This document shows, piece by piece, positions 61,250 to 64,000 of a DNA stretch of 64,000 bases. This DNA is from Paractinoplanes pyxinae (lineage in GTDB: Bacteria > Actinomycetota > Actinomycetes > Mycobacteriales > Micromonosporaceae): the NCBI RefSeq assembly GCF_026626335.1, contig NZ_JAPNTZ010000001.1:62001-126000 (forward strand). Reading direction: 5' to 3'. The first letter of the stretch is position 1; each line of letters opens with the position of its first letter. The notes beneath the pieces are model-generated. The model searched no databases. It was not told where the DNA came from and saw nothing but the letters and a program-made list of their open reading frames with translations. A program made the translations under genes and the position numbers.

Positions 61250-62239
61250 ATGCAGGATGCCAGCTGCGACGAGGGCGACGGATCGTTCTCGTCGTCCAGC
61301 CTCGCCGACATCGTGAACCGGTATGCTCGGTACCCGAGGATCAGGCTGACGACCCCCGGTCACTCCAGCCACCACCCGCCCGGTCTGGCGGTCGACTACC
61401 GGCGTCTCGGTCAGGTCGGCGTCGCTCGTTCCCGGGTGTCGGACGACATGACCGTCACCACCGACAGCGCCGACGTCTACGCGCTGGCGCTCGTCGGCTC
61501 CGGCGGGCTGCGGGTCGACGAGGGACGCCGCCAGTGGTCGCTCACCCCGGCGACCGCCGGGCTCTACCGGCCACCGGCGGCCGTCCGGCGCAACCGGATC
61601 GCCGCCGGCACCGAGCTGATGTACCTGCAGATCGAGCGCCGTGATCTGGAGCGGCATCTGGAGGCGCTGATCGGCCAGTACGTCGAGGGTCCGGTCGACT
61701 TTCGCCCCGAGCTCCCGACGCACGGGGAGCCGACGTGGTTGCGGCTGTTCCGGGTCTACGCGGGAGTCTTCGACGGCTCGGACACCGCGCTGCACCGGCC
61801 GATCGTCGGTGATCCTCTGCGCGAGGCGATGATCAACGCCGTTCTGTACGCCGCCGACCACCGCTATCGGGGCCTGCTGCACCGTCCGGCCGGCCCCGCC
61901 CGCCCCCGGCACATCCGGCAGGTCATCGAGGCCATCCACGCCGAACCGGAAAGGGCGTACACCGTCGCCCTGCTCGCCCGGATCGGCGGCACGAGCGTGC
62001 GCTCGTTGCAGCAGGGCTTCCGCGACCACGTCGGCCTGGCGCCGACCGCCTACCTGCGACGCGTACGGCTGGAACGAGCCCACAGCGACCTGCTGAGCGA
62101 CGGCGGCGACACGGTCGCCCGGGTGGCGCACCGGTGGGGCTTCACCCACCTCGGCCGGTTCGCCGCCGCCTACGCCTCGGTGTACGGCGTCGCGCCGTCG
62201 GCCGCCCGGGAACGACGACCGGCGGCCGCGCGACCGTGA
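61250..62239 (+). CDS. AraC-family transcriptional regulator
   Basis: 329 residues: an N-terminal AraC-binding-like cupin domain (about 50-180) and two C-terminal helix-turn-helix motifs (YTVALLARIGGTSVRSLQQGFRDHVGLAPTAYLRRVRLERA, then DTVARVAHRWGFTHLGRFAAAYASVYG, residues about 240-320). It lies between arabinan and xylan enzyme genes and may activate one of them; the ligand is unknown. The AraC stop is followed by a shared terminator. Confidence 0.88.
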   Translation: MQDASCDEGDGSFSSSSLADIVNRYARYPRIRLTTPGHSSHHPPGLAVDYRRLGQVGVARSRVSDDMTVTTDSADVYALALVGSGGLRVDEGRRQWSLTPATAGLYRPPAAVRRNRIAAGTELMYLQIERRDLERHLEALIGQYVEGPVDFRPELPTHGEPTWLRLFRVYAGVFDGSDTALHRPIVGDPLREAMINAVLYAADHRYRGLLHRPAGPARPRHIRQVIEAIHAEPERAYTVALLARIGGTSVRSLQQGFRDHVGLAPTAYLRRVRLERAHSDLLSDGGDTVARVAHRWGFTHLGRFAAAYASVYGVAPSAARERRPAAARP

Positions 62240-62246
62240 ACCCCGG

Positions 62247-62278
62247 ACGGCCGTCGCACCCACGAGCGCGACGGCCGT
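62247..62278. terminator. Bidirectional terminator hairpin
   Basis: ACGGCCGTCGC at 62247-62257 pairs with GCGACGGCCGT at 62268-62278 between the convergent AraC and xylanase genes. Confidence 0.75.
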
Positions 62279-62294
62279 TGCGCACCACCGGGGA

Positions 62295-64000
<1,706 letters not shown>

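Overview
This 64 kb window comes from a very GC-rich (about 70 percent) actinobacterial chromosome. Several traits fit a soil actinomycete, most likely of the Micromonosporaceae (Actinoplanes-like): sugar ABC importers without their own ATPase, many ECF sigma factors, paired anti-sigma ATPases, a glucosyl-3-phosphoglycerate synthase, CebR-type boxes and secreted CBM2/CBM13 xylanases. That assignment is inference. I found no rRNA, tRNA, CRISPR array, transposase or phage gene. Coding density is high and many genes are translationally coupled (ATGA or GTGA overlaps).

Layout. 0-11.2 kb: mixed metabolic and regulatory genes. These are a partial SDR, a small secreted basic protein behind a hairpin that can hide its ribosome site, a duplicated PCD-like/VOC protein, a GGDEF-EAL protein, a TetR/FAD-monooxygenase divergent pair with two operators, a pentapeptide-like protein, a lower-GC gene interrupted by an in-frame amber codon, a 2H phosphoesterase, and a methyltransferase/membrane protein/nitroreductase operon. 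11.2-21.6 kb: a large LuxR-type ATPase regulator, a PEP-mutase-like enzyme, an ECF41-like sigma factor lacking its C-terminal domain, an MDR dehydrogenase/Gfo-Idh-MocA pair, gpgS coupled to a GT4 glycosyltransferase, and a SigE-family sigma factor with a membrane partner.

21.6-32.7 kb: a glycan locus. One strand carries a ROK regulator, a GH36-type alpha-galactosidase and an ABC sugar importer (binding protein plus two permeases). The other strand carries two secreted DUF4832 proteins, a metal-dependent amidohydrolase-like enzyme and an APH/fructosamine-kinase-fold kinase. The two DUF4832 paralogues keep glutamates in motifs resembling the catalytic strands of clan GH-A hydrolases. I consider this the most likely place for an undescribed saccharide-degrading system. 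32.7-44.1 kb: signalling and envelope genes, namely an ECF sigma/anti-sigma pair divergent from a DUF4397 protein plus class F sortase, a MarR/polyprenyl synthase divergent pair with leaderless promoters, a Cys-nucleophile alpha/beta hydrolase, a DICT protein with a degenerate GGDEF domain, STAS and HATPase partner-switch proteins, and a second GGDEF-EAL protein.

44.1-64 kb: a hemicellulose and arabinan degradation region. It holds a second ABC sugar importer, a decayed GH51 arabinofuranosidase, a GH43 beta-xylosidase, two paralogous GH10 xylanases (one with CBM13, one with CBM2), a CE1-like esterase with CBM2, a four-gene operon (GH43+ricin, GH127+ricin, ThuA, Gfo/Idh), an AraC regulator and a membrane Ser/Thr kinase. 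CebR-like 14-bp boxes and a second recurring palindrome family (CGAAAGTTTCG / TTCCGGAA) lie in these promoter regions and suggest two overlapping LacI-type regulons. The window ends inside what looks like another ECF sigma factor gene.
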